A stretch of 33,821 nt of DNA from Candidatus Nanopelagicaceae bacterium (GTDB lineage: Bacteria > Actinomycetota > Actinomycetes > Nanopelagicales > Nanopelagicaceae): positions 1 through 33,821 of the forward strand of contig VERH01000011.1 in NCBI GenBank assembly GCA_018882735.1, given 5' to 3'. The notes beneath the pieces are model-generated. The model was not told the origin of the DNA, made no database searches, and saw nothing but the letters and a program-made list of their open reading frames with translations. Position numbers and translations under genes: made by a program. Every line of letters begins with the position of its first letter. The first letter of the stretch is position 1. Positions 20,308-28,375 of this stretch are shown here, piece after piece.

Positions 20308-21264
20308 ATGAGCAGATCAGGGAAAGTGACCGTTGTTGGAGCTGGTTTCTATGGATCTACGACCGCTCTTCGATTAGCGGAATATGACATCTTCGAAACT
20401 GTCGTTATCACCGACATAGTTGAAGGTAAGCCAGAAGGAATTGCGCTAGATATTAATCAATCAAGATCTATTGAAGGTTTTGAAACCAAAGTTGTCGGAC
20501 AGACCACCAACGCAGAAGGCGCCGGATATGAAGCGACCGCTAACTCTGATGTTGTTGTAATTACCGCGGGATTACCGCGCAAGCCGGGCATGAGCCGGAT
20601 GGATTTAATTGGAGTAAACGCAGGCATCGTCCGTGGCGTTGCAGAGAACATAGCTAAGCATTCTCCAAATGCGGTTTTGATTGTTGTTTCGAATCCACTT
20701 GATGAGATGACCGCACTCGCGCAGATCGCATCTAAGTTTCCACATAACCGTGTTATGGGCCAAGCTGGAATGCTTGATACCGCGCGCTTTACTCACTTTG
20801 TAGCTGAGAAGTTAAACGTCCCAATCTCCTCAGTTAAAACGCTAACTCTAGGTTCTCATGGCGAGACAATGGTTCCGGTCCCAAGTCGCTGTACGGTAAA
20901 TGGGAAACCATTAAGCGAATTACTCGGCGCAGCTGAGATTGAAGAACTAGTTACTAGAACACGTAATGGCGGCGCGGAGATTGTTGCGCTACTTAAGACT
21001 GGCTCTGCTTACTACGCACCATCGGCTGCTGCCTCTCGTATGGCGCGCGCTGTGATCACCGACTCGCGTGAAGTGATGCCGGTATGCGCCTGGGTTACTG
21101 GTGAATATGGAATTTCCGGCGTTTACCTCGGCGTAGAAGCTGAGATTGGAAGAAGCGGAATCTCCAAAGTTGTGGAAGGTTCCCTCTCGGCTAATGAACT
21201 GGAAGAACTAAAGAAAGCCGCTGAAGCAGTCCGCTCAAAGCAAGCAGATGTGAAGGATCTATAG
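20308..21264 (+). CDS. mdh: malate dehydrogenase (LDH-like type)
   Basis: NAD-dependent oxidation of malate to oxaloacetate. [16 protein letters not shown] (9-24) is the dinucleotide-binding loop and [10 protein letters not shown] carries the NAD-preferring Asp. The substrate loop [13 protein letters not shown] has the Arg pair typical of malate rather than lactate enzymes, and the catalytic His is in [11 protein letters not shown]. At 318 residues it belongs to the LDH-like MDH group rather than the longer cytosolic-type MDH seen in many high-GC actinobacteria. A 10-nt gap with a Shine-Dalgarno leads to icd. Confidence 0.93.
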   Translation: MSRSGKVTVVGAGFYGSTTALRLAEYDIFETVVITDIVEGKPEGIALDINQSRSIEGFETKVVGQTTNAEGAGYEATANSDVVVITAGLPRKPGMSRMDLIGVNAGIVRGVAENIAKHSPNAVLIVVSNPLDEMTALAQIASKFPHNRVMGQAGMLDTARFTHFVAEKLNVPISSVKTLTLGSHGETMVPVPSRCTVNGKPLSELLGAAEIEELVTRTRNGGAEIVALLKTGSAYYAPSAAASRMARAVITDSREVMPVCAWVTGEYGISGVYLGVEAEIGRSGISKVVEGSLSANELEELKKAAEAVRSKQADVKDL

Positions 21265-21274
21265 GAAGGAAGCT

Positions 21275-22489
21275 ATGTCAAAGATAAAAGTACAAGGAAC
21301 AGTCGTTGAGCTAGATGGCGATGAGATGACCCGAATCATCTGGGACTTCATCAAGAAGCAACTCATCCTTCCTTACCTTGATATAAATCTTGAGTACTAC
21401 GACCTTGGAATTGAGTATCGCGATTCCACGAATGATCAAGTCACAATCGATTGCGCTAATGCCATAAAGAAGCATGGCGTAGGCGTTAAGTGCGCGACTA
21501 TCACTCCTGATGAGGCCCGTGTAAAAGAGTTCAATCTCAAACAAATGTGGAAGTCTCCAAACGGAACAATTCGAAACATCCTTGGTGGAGTGATTTTCCG
21601 TGAGCCAATCATCATTAAAAATGTGCCGAGGTTGATTCCTCATTGGAGCAAGCCAATCGTGATTGGCCGTCACGCATTTGGCGACCAATACCGCGCGACT
21701 GATTTCAAAGTTCCTGGCGCAGGAAAGTTGACCGTCACCTTTACCCCAGCCGATGGTTCAGCTCCGATGGAATTCAACGTCTTTGATTTCCCAAGTTCAG
21801 GTGTAGCGATGACGATGTACAACTTAGATCAATCCATCCGAGACTTTGCACGCGCTTCATTTAATTACGGACTAACTCGTAAGTATCCGGTTTATCTCTC
21901 AACAAAGAATACGATTCTTAAAGCTTATGATGGTCGTTTCAAAGATATCTTTGCCGAAATCTTCGAGAGCGAATTCAAAACGGAGTTCGACAAACTTGGT
22001 CTTGAGTATGACCACCGCCTAATTGATGACATGGTCGCAACATCACTTCGCTGGGAAGGTGGCTATATCTGGGCTTGTAAGAATTACGATGGCGACGTCC
22101 AGAGCGATACCGTCGCACAAGGATATGGATCTCTAGGTCTCATGACTTCAGTCTTAATGACCCCAGATGGCAAGACTGTGGAAGCCGAAGCTGCTCATGG
22201 AACGGTCACTCGCCACTATCGCGATCACCAAGCTGGAAAGGCAACTTCTACAAATCCAATTGCCTCAATCTTTGCTTGGACCCAAGGTCTACAACACCGC
22301 GCAAAATTAGATAACACCCCCGAAGTTGCGAAGTTCGCTTCTACTTTAGAGCGGGTATGTATCGAAACGGTTGAGAGTGGAAAGATGACCAAGGATCTAG
22401 CGCTACTTATAAGCAATGATGCGCCCTGGCTAAATACCCAAGAGTTCTTAGCTGCGATTGATGAGAATCTTCAGAAAGCCATGAAATAA
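21275..22489 (+). CDS. icd: NADP-dependent isocitrate dehydrogenase (homodimeric, eukaryote-like type)
   Basis: Oxidative decarboxylation of isocitrate to 2-oxoglutarate. The opening [29 protein letters not shown] (isocitrate-binding Ser/Arg), [26 protein letters not shown] (acidic metal ligands) and [15 protein letters not shown] (NADP site) identify the 400-residue homodimeric type also found in mitochondria, not the E. coli type or the large monomeric type. Length of 404 residues is normal. AGGAAGG (21264-21270) precedes the ATG. A bidirectional terminator follows. Confidence 0.96.
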   Translation: MSKIKVQGTVVELDGDEMTRIIWDFIKKQLILPYLDINLEYYDLGIEYRDSTNDQVTIDCANAIKKHGVGVKCATITPDEARVKEFNLKQMWKSPNGTIRNILGGVIFREPIIIKNVPRLIPHWSKPIVIGRHAFGDQYRATDFKVPGAGKLTVTFTPADGSAPMEFNVFDFPSSGVAMTMYNLDQSIRDFARASFNYGLTRKYPVYLSTKNTILKAYDGRFKDIFAEIFESEFKTEFDKLGLEYDHRLIDDMVATSLRWEGGYIWACKNYDGDVQSDTVAQGYGSLGLMTSVLMTPDGKTVEAEAAHGTVTRHYRDHQAGKATSTNPIASIFAWTQGLQHRAKLDNTPEVAKFASTLERVCIETVESGKMTKDLALLISNDAPWLNTQEFLAAIDENLQKAMK

Positions 22490-22504
22490 ATCCAAGTTGA
22501 AAAG

Positions 22505-22533
22505 AAAAAGCCCCCGGGATTCGGGGGCTTTTT
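22505..22533. terminator. bidirectional terminator between icd and the sugar ATPase gene
   Basis: A perfect 12-bp stem (AAAAAGCCCCCG / CGGGGGCTTTTT) with a 5-nt loop is flanked by A-runs on the left and T-runs on the right, so it works on both strands for the convergent genes. Confidence 0.92.
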
Positions 22534-22543
22534 TATTGACTTA

Positions 22544-23626
22544 TTAGCTGATTCGCTCACCTGTTGTTGCGCTGAAGAGATGGATTGATTCTCCCTTTGC
22601 TGAGACCGTAACGGTCTGTCCGGCCTTTGGTGGGTTCTTTGGATCCCAACGGATGATTACTTGGGCGCCTTCATCGCTAGCGTTATTGAATTTAACTGCG
22701 CTATCGGTTGGCTTTCCATAAACGAATGCATCTGCACCAAGTTCCTCAACAACTTCTACTTGAACTTCGAATCCCTTAGAGGCAGGAGCGAAACCTTCTG
22801 GGCGAATTCCAACAATTACTGAATTTCCAGCCTTAGATGGAACATCAACATCAAGATGTCCGAGCTTTGCTTTACCGCCAGAGACTGGAGCGATTAGAAG
22901 ATTCATCGCAGGTGATCCGATGAAGCCGGCCACGAAAGCATTTGCAGGGCGATCATAAAGATTACGAGGGGTATCTACTTGTTGCAGTAGACCATCCTTT
23001 AGCACTGCAACGCGATCACCCATGGTCATAGCTTCGACCTGGTCGTGTGTTACATAAACAGTGGTGATTCCAAGACGGCGCTGGAGCGCTGCGATCTGGG
23101 TTCTTGTGGCAACACGGAGTTTGGCATCAAGGTTTGAAAGCGGCTCATCCATCAAGAAGACTTGTGGTTCGCGAACAATGGCGCGACCCATAGCAACGCG
23201 TTGACGTTGTCCACCAGAAAGCGCTTTTGGCTTACGCTCTAAATAAGGTTCAAGATCAAGTAACTTCGCAGCCTCAAGTACGCGGCGATCGCGCTCTTCT
23301 TTTGCGACTCCGGCAATCTTTAGCGCGAAGCCCATGTTTTCTGCGACTGTCATATGTGGATAGAGCGCATATGACTGGAACACCATCGCGATATCGCGAT
23401 CTTTTGGCGCGACATTTGTGACATCGCGATCTCCGATATAGATAGCTCCGGTATCAATCTCTTCTAAGCCTGCGAGCATTCGAAGTGATGTGGATTTTCC
23501 GCAACCAGATGGTCCGACTAGAACTAGGAACTCACCATCATTAACTGTGAGATTTAATTTATCTACAGCAGGAGTTGTGGTTCCGGGATAGATGCGAGAT
23601 GCATCTTTAAATACGACTGATGCCAT
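22544..23626 (-). CDS. msiK: ABC transporter ATP-binding protein for sugars (MsiK/UgpC/MalK type)
   Basis: Cytoplasmic ATPase of CUT1-type sugar importers. Walker A GPSGCGKST (about 38-46), Q-loop MVFQSYALYPHMTV, signature LSGGQRQRVAMGRAIV, Walker B VFLMDEPLSNLD and the switch THDQ are intact; residues after about 240 form the regulatory TOBE domain typical of MalK-like ATPases. No permease or binding protein lies nearby, so, as for MsiK of Streptomyces, it may serve several sugar transporters (inference). Start ATG 23626 has AAGGAAG 5-6 nt upstream and the conserved opening MASVVFKDASRIYPG; a longer frame to 23680 would run through the leader hairpins. Length is 360 residues. Confidence 0.93.
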   Translation of the reverse strand: MASVVFKDASRIYPGTTTPAVDKLNLTVNDGEFLVLVGPSGCGKSTSLRMLAGLEEIDTGAIYIGDRDVTNVAPKDRDIAMVFQSYALYPHMTVAENMGFALKIAGVAKEERDRRVLEAAKLLDLEPYLERKPKALSGGQRQRVAMGRAIVREPQVFLMDEPLSNLDAKLRVATRTQIAALQRRLGITTVYVTHDQVEAMTMGDRVAVLKDGLLQQVDTPRNLYDRPANAFVAGFIGSPAMNLLIAPVSGGKAKLGHLDVDVPSKAGNSVIVGIRPEGFAPASKGFEVQVEVVEELGADAFVYGKPTDSAVKFNNASDEGAQVIIRWDPKNPPKAGQTVTVSAKGESIHLFSATTGERIS

Positions 23627-23713
23627 TTTTTCTTCCTTCTCCGGGCAGGTACGTGCCCGACGGTCCGTTGGATGAAGCAAGGCCCCACCACTCGGTGGGA
23701 CGGGCGAAGGCTA
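23627..23713 (-). promoter_or_regulatory. promoter and two-hairpin 5' leader of the sugar ATPase gene (candidate msiK-type RNA)
   Basis: A -10 box TAGCCT (23713-23708, minus strand) predicts a start at about 23701 and a leader of about 75 nt. The leader has an 8-bp hairpin at its very 5' end (gtcccacc / ggtggggc, loop GAGT, 23701-23682) and a 6-bp hairpin (cgggca / tgcccg, 23659-23642) just before the Shine-Dalgarno. A structured 'msiK motif' RNA has been described in actinobacterial leaders of this gene; I could not test the match. The -35 (TTCCCT, about 23736-23731) is weak. Confidence 0.45.
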
Positions 23714-23739
23714 TGCGAGAGGTGAGCGTGAGGGAAGGG

Positions 23740-23768
23740 TTTTTCGCCCACTTTTTCGCCCACTTTTT
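23740..23768. repeat. 12-bp tandem direct repeat in a divergent promoter region
   Basis: tttttcgcccac occurs twice in a row (23740-23751 and 23752-23763), followed by a partial third copy (ttttt). It lies between the -10 boxes of the divergent msiK and CBS-protein genes and could be a paired operator or simple slippage. Confidence 0.8.
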
Positions 23769-23778
23769 CTAGGTCGGC

Positions 23779-23794
23779 TACCCTTAGCCAGCCT
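23779..23794 (+). promoter_or_regulatory. candidate promoter of the CBS-domain protein gene
   Basis: TACCCT (23779-23784) lies 10 nt before the ATG at 23795. There is no Shine-Dalgarno, so the mRNA would have at most a few leader bases. Weak -35. Confidence 0.35.
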
Positions 23795-25114
23795 ATGGAC
23801 CCCGATGGTGCGTTCTCGGTCGCTGCTTTCTCAAGCGACCTAATCGTTGTACTCCTCTTTATCCTCCTAGGATCAATCTTCGTTGCCGCTGAAATTGCCC
23901 TGATCTCATTGCGCGAGGGCCAGATCAAGGCGATGGCCGATAAGGGGCGCCGTGGCAAAAAAGTCGCCTACCTAGCAAGCCATCCCAAGAACTTCTTAGC
24001 CGCGGTCCAGGTTGGCGTGACCCTCTCAGGTTTTCTCTCAGCTGCCTTTGGCGCCGATCAATTGGGCGATTACCTAATTCCAGTTCTTGAGGGATGGGGA
24101 CTTAGTACAAACGTTGCCGCCGGAATCTCATTGGTTTTACTAACCCTAGTAATCGCGTACTTCTCTCTAGTCCTCGGCGAATTAGTTCCTAAGCGGGTTG
24201 CAATCTATAAGACCGAACAGATCGCACTTGCCGTTGCAACCCCGGTCTCAATCATCGCTGCGGTTTTTCGACCGCTAATTTGGCTCTTGGCTCACTCATC
24301 TGATCTGATTTTGCGCGCCTTCGGAATTGATCCAAAAGCTTCCCGCGAAGAGATTACGGAAGAGGAATTGGTAGATCTCGTAACCGGGCATAAAGCGCTC
24401 TCTGAAGAAGAGCGCGACATTGTCGAGGAAGTTTTTAATGCTAGCGAGCGCCAAGTTCATGAAGTCATGGTGCCGCGCACCGAAGTTGATTTTCTTGATG
24501 CTGGGCTCTCGCTCAACCAGGCAATAAAGGTGGCGATAGAAAAAGCGCACTCACGTTTCCCGGTCGTGCGTGGAACTAGCGATGAGGTAATCGGCTTTAT
24601 CCATGCCCGTGACTTACTTGAACGCCCAGAGAACAGCAAAACTGTTATGGATATCGTCCGCCCGATTATTTTCTTACCTGGAACGAAAGGCGTCCTACCT
24701 GCCCTTTCAGAGATGCGCGCAAAGCGCCAGCAGATTGCTATCGTGCTTGATGAATACGGTGGCACCGATGGAATTGTCACGTTAGAAGACTTAGTTGAAA
24801 CGCTGATTGGCGACATTCACGATGAATATGACGACTTATCGCAAGAAGTATCCAATACCCAAAAAACTGGCGTTTTTGAGATTGACGGCTTGATTGCGCT
24901 CGAGGATCTCGCTGAACAGACTGGAGTTGAGATTCCTGAGGGCCCTTATGAAACTCTCAGCGGTTATGTAATGCATGAACTCGGCCGAATTCCAGAAGTG
25001 AGCGATGTGCTAGAAGTTCCAGGTGCACAGATAAAGGTCTTATCAATGGAGGGCAAACGCGTAGGTTCACTTCTATTGACGAGCGCAAATACCAACAAAC
25101 ACCTGAGAGAATAG
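23795..25114 (+). CDS. CNNM/HlyC-CorC family membrane protein with CBS pair
   Basis: A 439-residue membrane protein. An N-terminal DUF21/CNNM transmembrane domain (about 1-190) has four hydrophobic segments and motifs [14 protein letters not shown] and [13 protein letters not shown] Bateman module (about 205-330) follows, with [12 protein letters not shown] and the second CBS ending [19 protein letters not shown], then a CorC/HlyC C-terminal domain (about 345-430). Family members are linked to magnesium or cobalt efflux; older 'hemolysin' labels are not a safe functional guide. The ATG at 23795 is the only good start. trpS begins 4 nt after the stop. Confidence 0.92.
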   Translation: MDPDGAFSVAAFSSDLIVVLLFILLGSIFVAAEIALISLREGQIKAMADKGRRGKKVAYLASHPKNFLAAVQVGVTLSGFLSAAFGADQLGDYLIPVLEGWGLSTNVAAGISLVLLTLVIAYFSLVLGELVPKRVAIYKTEQIALAVATPVSIIAAVFRPLIWLLAHSSDLILRAFGIDPKASREEITEEELVDLVTGHKALSEEERDIVEEVFNASERQVHEVMVPRTEVDFLDAGLSLNQAIKVAIEKAHSRFPVVRGTSDEVIGFIHARDLLERPENSKTVMDIVRPIIFLPGTKGVLPALSEMRAKRQQIAIVLDEYGGTDGIVTLEDLVETLIGDIHDEYDDLSQEVSNTQKTGVFEIDGLIALEDLAEQTGVEIPEGPYETLSGYVMHELGRIPEVSDVLEVPGAQIKVLSMEGKRVGSLLLTSANTNKHLRE

Positions 25115-25118
25115 CGAC

Positions 25119-26129
25119 ATGAAGCGAATCCTCTCGGGCATTCAACCAACTGCCGAATCGCTCCATCTTGGAAATTATCTGGGAGCGGTAAAGCAATGGG
25201 TTGAGTTGCAAGAAGGTAATGATGCTTTTTACTGCATCGTTGATCTTCACGCGCTTACCATTGAAACTGAACCAGCCGCACTTCGCCGCCGTACCCTTGC
25301 ATCAGCCGCTCAATTAATTGCCCTGGGACTCGATCCAAAGAAATGCACACTCTTTATTCAGTCGCACTTGTCCGAACATAATCAACTTGGCTGGATCTTT
25401 GAGTGCATTACTGGTTTTGGCGAAGCTAGCCGGATGACTCAATTTAAGGATAAGTCGCAAAAATCTGGGACTGACCGGACGGTAGTGGGCCTCTTTACTT
25501 ATCCGATGCTCCAGGCTGCCGATATCTTGCTCTATCAAGCAAATAAAGTTCCGGTAGGCGAGGACCAGCGCCAACATATTGAACTCACGAGAGATCTAGC
25601 GCAAAGATTCAATTCCAAGTATGGCGAAACCTTCACAGTCCCCGAGGCACACATAATGAAGGCCTCTGCCAAGATAAATGATCTCCAAGATCCAACTGCC
25701 AAGATGAGCAAATCGGCCGCTTCAAATGCTGGCGTAATTGATATTTTGGATAGCGCTGATGTCAACGCCAAGAAAATCAAGAGCGCCGTCACGGATACTG
25801 GAAAAGAAGTTAAATTTGATGAGAAGCAAAAGCCAGGAATCTCAAATCTCTTAACAATTCACTCATCACTTTCTGGACGGTCAATTGCTGATCTTGAAAA
25901 TGAGTTTGCCGGAAAAGGTTACGGTGATTTCAAGAGCGCAGTCGCCGAGGTTGTCACTAGTTATTTTGCACCGGTTAAGTCGCGCGCCGAAGAACTCTTG
26001 AAAGATGAGCTTTCGCTCATTGAGATTCTTCGCGAAGGTGCAGACAAAGCTCGAGTTGTGGCAAATAAGACTTTGAAGAGTACTTACGATGCGCTTGGGC
26101 TAGTACCAGGCAACCAATTCCTACCATAG
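25119..26129 (+). CDS. trpS: tryptophanyl-tRNA synthetase
   Basis: Class I synthetase charging tRNA-Trp. The HIGH-like motif is HLGN (residues 16-19) in [18 protein letters not shown], and the KMSKS loop is exact at 195-199. [15 protein letters not shown] and [18 protein letters not shown] are family signatures. Length of 336 residues is normal. The start follows the CBS-protein gene by 4 nt with only a weak GAGAG Shine-Dalgarno, so it is probably co-transcribed. Confidence 0.97.
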   Translation: MKRILSGIQPTAESLHLGNYLGAVKQWVELQEGNDAFYCIVDLHALTIETEPAALRRRTLASAAQLIALGLDPKKCTLFIQSHLSEHNQLGWIFECITGFGEASRMTQFKDKSQKSGTDRTVVGLFTYPMLQAADILLYQANKVPVGEDQRQHIELTRDLAQRFNSKYGETFTVPEAHIMKASAKINDLQDPTAKMSKSAASNAGVIDILDSADVNAKKIKSAVTDTGKEVKFDEKQKPGISNLLTIHSSLSGRSIADLENEFAGKGYGDFKSAVAEVVTSYFAPVKSRAEELLKDELSLIEILREGADKARVVANKTLKSTYDALGLVPGNQFLP

Positions 26130-26150
26130 ATATACCGAAGATATACCGAG
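26129..26150. repeat. 11-bp tandem duplication between trpS and the first BMP gene
   Basis: gatataccgaa (26129-26139) is followed directly by gatataccgag (26140-26150). It starts on the last base of the trpS stop and ends just before the next start codon, forming almost the whole intergenic region. No regulatory role can be assigned. Confidence 0.7.
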
Positions 26151-26157
26151 ATTGAAG

Positions 26158-27078
26158 ATGCGCTTACGAATAGCACTACTTGCCTTCTCTCTTCTTCTCC
26201 CACAAGCAGTTGCTGGGGCGCAAGAACGGACTCCTCGAATTGCAGTTGCTTACGACATCGGATTTAAGGGCGATGGTGGCTTCAATGATGCAGTAAGCGA
26301 AGCTCTTGCCCTTGCAAAGAAACGCTTCGATCTTGTTCCGCCCTTTGTTCGGGAAGTACCTACGAGTGGTACCCCAGTCGATCGCCTCTCAAAACTTCGG
26401 TTCTTAGCCAAGAATGGCTACACCTTGATCATCACTATTGGAAGTGGTTATCGGGAAACTGTTCGAAGAGTTTCGATGGAGTACCCAGAAACACAGTTCG
26501 CGCCAATTAACGATAAGACTCTCGGACAACTAAATGTTTCAAATATTTTCTTCAATGAAGTGGAAGCGGCGCGCATTGCAGGAACGATCGCGAGAGCCCG
26601 AAGTAAGACGAAAGTTGTTGCAGTTATCGCGGGAACCGAAGAAGTGAATAGTGCCTTTGCGGCAGCTGCTAATGGCGCTGAAGTTCTAAAGATTCCATTT
26701 AGCGGTGATGTTTCAACTTTGAACGCTTCACTTGGGCGAGCCGATGTTATCTACTCGCTCTGGGATAGAGACGCGAAAGTTTATGAATTTGTAATCAATA
26801 GAACTCCGAGGACGTTCTACATTGCTAGAAATCCAGATCAATACTTTGCTAATTTACAATCTCATCCAAGAGTTATCGCTGTAATTGAGAAGCGGTTAAC
26901 CAAACCAATCTCGCAACTCGTTAGATTGGCGTTAGAAGATCGCGCACTTATCGATGTCATCGACTCTGATCGTGGCATCTATGGAAGAAGTTATGGAGTG
27001 GCTAACGGGGGACTTACCTACAAACTCAAGGAAGGCCAACCTGCCGTTGTGAAAGCTCTAAGAGAGCTCAAAGGATAA
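26158..27078 (+). CDS. BMP-family nucleoside-binding protein (first of two)
   Basis: A periplasmic-binding-like protein of the BMP (PnrA/Med) family, 306 residues. A signal peptide (basic start, Leu-rich core, AVAGA before QERTP) is followed by IAVAYDIGFKGDGGFNDAV, the family's nucleoside-site opening. IITIGSGY, NIFFNEVEAARIAGTIA and the C-terminal IYGRSYGVANGG follow the family pattern. No lipobox Cys is present. Start ATG 26158 or TTG 26152; I prefer the ATG. It precedes a second, longer BMP gene and is only modestly similar to it, so the two may bind different nucleosides (inference). Confidence 0.85.
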   Translation: MRLRIALLAFSLLLPQAVAGAQERTPRIAVAYDIGFKGDGGFNDAVSEALALAKKRFDLVPPFVREVPTSGTPVDRLSKLRFLAKNGYTLIITIGSGYRETVRRVSMEYPETQFAPINDKTLGQLNVSNIFFNEVEAARIAGTIARARSKTKVVAVIAGTEEVNSAFAAAANGAEVLKIPFSGDVSTLNASLGRADVIYSLWDRDAKVYEFVINRTPRTFYIARNPDQYFANLQSHPRVIAVIEKRLTKPISQLVRLALEDRALIDVIDSDRGIYGRSYGVANGGLTYKLKEGQPAVVKALRELKG

Positions 27079-27185
27079 AGCCCGGGTTTAGAGTCCCACC
27101 CCTAAATCTGTGTCCCAAGGCACCAAAAGTGCGACATGAAAAATGGCTGAAACAAGTCGATTAAGCCTCGGTAATGCCTTCCCGA

Positions 27186-27241
27186 TAGGGTGCGCTCACG
27201 CTTCCCCAAACGTACGTACAAACCCCTCGGGAGGAAATAAC
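27186..27241 (+). promoter_or_regulatory. candidate promoter and leader of the second BMP gene
   Basis: A -10-like TAGGGT (27186-27191) lies 50 nt before the start, with a weak -35 (TTAAGC, 27161-27166, 19-bp spacer). The leader contains CGTACGTACA and a strong Shine-Dalgarno GGGAGG (27230-27235) 6 nt before TTG 27242. The intergenic region 27079-27241 holds nothing else I can support. Confidence 0.4.
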
Positions 27242-28258
27242 TTGAAGAAATCAACACGTCTAATCGCTGTAGCGGTTGCGGCTTCACTCTCCGTTCTCGG
27301 AGTAACAGCTCCAGCCTCAGCAAAGACAACTAAGGCATGCCTTGCACTTGATACCGGTGGTGTCGATGACAAGTCATTTAACGCATCTGCATGGGCTGGC
27401 GCGCAGTCTGTTGCAAATAGCTCAACCACAGTCAAGTACTTGGTTGCACAATCAGATGCTGATTACGCACCAAATATCAAGAAGCTTGTAGATGAAGGTT
27501 GCGACATCGTCATCGGTGTTGGCTTCTTGATCGCAGGCGCACTTGCAGATGCTGCAAAGAAGTACCCAAAGACCAATTTCGCAATCGTTGATGGTGGCGG
27601 AGCTGGAACTGCAAATCACAAGGGACTTCTATTTGCAACTAACCAATCATCATTCCTAGCTGGTTACCTCGCTGCTTCTTATACAAAGACTGGCGTTGTA
27701 GCTACCTACGGTGGAATGAATTTCCCAGCAGTTTCTGACTTCATGGATGGATTCGTAAAGGGCGTTGCTCATTACAACAAAGTGAAGAAGAAGAATGTAA
27801 CCGCACTTGGCTGGGATCCAGTCAAGAAGGATGGAACATTCGTTGGAAACTTCTCTGACCAAGCAAAGGCACTCCAGATCTCCAAGCAGTTCGAACTACA
27901 GAAGGCAGATGTAATCTTCCCTGTAGCTGGTGGTCTCGGTGGCGCAACTGCTCAGAACGCAATGACCAGCAAGCAATCAGTCGTTATCTGGGTTGACTCA
28001 GATGGCGTCATTGCTGCTCCACAGTACAAGTCGGTAATCATTACCTCCGTACTTAAGGGCGTTGGAGTCTCTGTTGCACAAGTAATCAGAGATACCCGTT
28101 CCAACAAGTTCTCCAGCACTTCCTACCTAGGAACGCTAAAGAACAAGGGAACTGGACTTGCACCGTTCTATGACTATGACTCAAAGATCTCAACTGCAAC
28201 AAAGAATGAACTAAAGCGTATTCAACTTGCAATCGCTGCCGGTTCACTCAAGATCTAA
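27242..28258 (+). CDS. BMP-family nucleoside-binding protein (second of two)
   Basis: A 338-residue BMP-type solute-binding protein. The N-terminus is a classic signal peptide (MKKSTR, Ala/Val-rich core, cleavage after APASA), then CLALDTGGVDDKSFNASAW, the nucleoside-site opening. VIGVGFLIAGAL, TNQSSFLAGYLAASYTKTG and VIFPVAGGLGGATAQNAM follow. The TTG start is fixed by GGGAGG 6 nt upstream; the longer frame from 27143 has no signal peptide at its end. The first Cys (residue 33) is not in a lipobox, so the protein appears to be a secreted rather than lipid-anchored binding protein. Codon use suggests high expression. A strong terminator follows, allowing more of this subunit than of the transporter. 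Confidence 0.92.
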   Translation: MKKSTRLIAVAVAASLSVLGVTAPASAKTTKACLALDTGGVDDKSFNASAWAGAQSVANSSTTVKYLVAQSDADYAPNIKKLVDEGCDIVIGVGFLIAGALADAAKKYPKTNFAIVDGGGAGTANHKGLLFATNQSSFLAGYLAASYTKTGVVATYGGMNFPAVSDFMDGFVKGVAHYNKVKKKNVTALGWDPVKKDGTFVGNFSDQAKALQISKQFELQKADVIFPVAGGLGGATAQNAMTSKQSVVIWVDSDGVIAAPQYKSVIITSVLKGVGVSVAQVIRDTRSNKFSSTSYLGTLKNKGTGLAPFYDYDSKISTATKNELKRIQLAIAAGSLKI

Positions 28259-28275
28259 CTGATCTAAGAGTAAAG

Positions 28276-28314
28276 CGAGCCAGGTGTGAGAAATCACCTG
28301 GCTCGTTTTCATTT
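28276..28314 (+). terminator. terminator after the second BMP gene
   Basis: A perfect 11-bp stem (cgagccaggtg / cacctggctcg) with an 8-nt loop is followed by ttttcattt. It separates the binding-protein transcript from the ABC transporter genes. Confidence 0.93.
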
Positions 28315-28363
28315 CAGCACTTTTCCGATAGATTTTCGCCCAATAGTTGGCGAGAAATAGGGG

Positions 28364-28375
28364 AATACTCGATTC
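28364..28375 (+). promoter_or_regulatory. possible leaderless promoter of the ABC ATPase gene
   Basis: AATACT (28364-28369) lies 6 nt before the ATG at 28376, the same spacing as the other leaderless starts, but the first -10 base is A instead of T. AGGGG at 28359-28363 is too distant (12 nt) to be a normal ribosome-binding site. Confidence 0.35.

Noticed and set aside
23627-23680. Longer N-terminus for the sugar ATPase (frame to 23680)
   Set aside because: The extra segment is the hairpin leader; ATG 23626 has a good Shine-Dalgarno and the conserved family opening.
27083-27110. Possible hairpin ggtttag / ctaaatc after the first BMP gene
   Set aside because: 7 bp including a G:U pair, a 10-nt loop and no T-tract; too weak to call.
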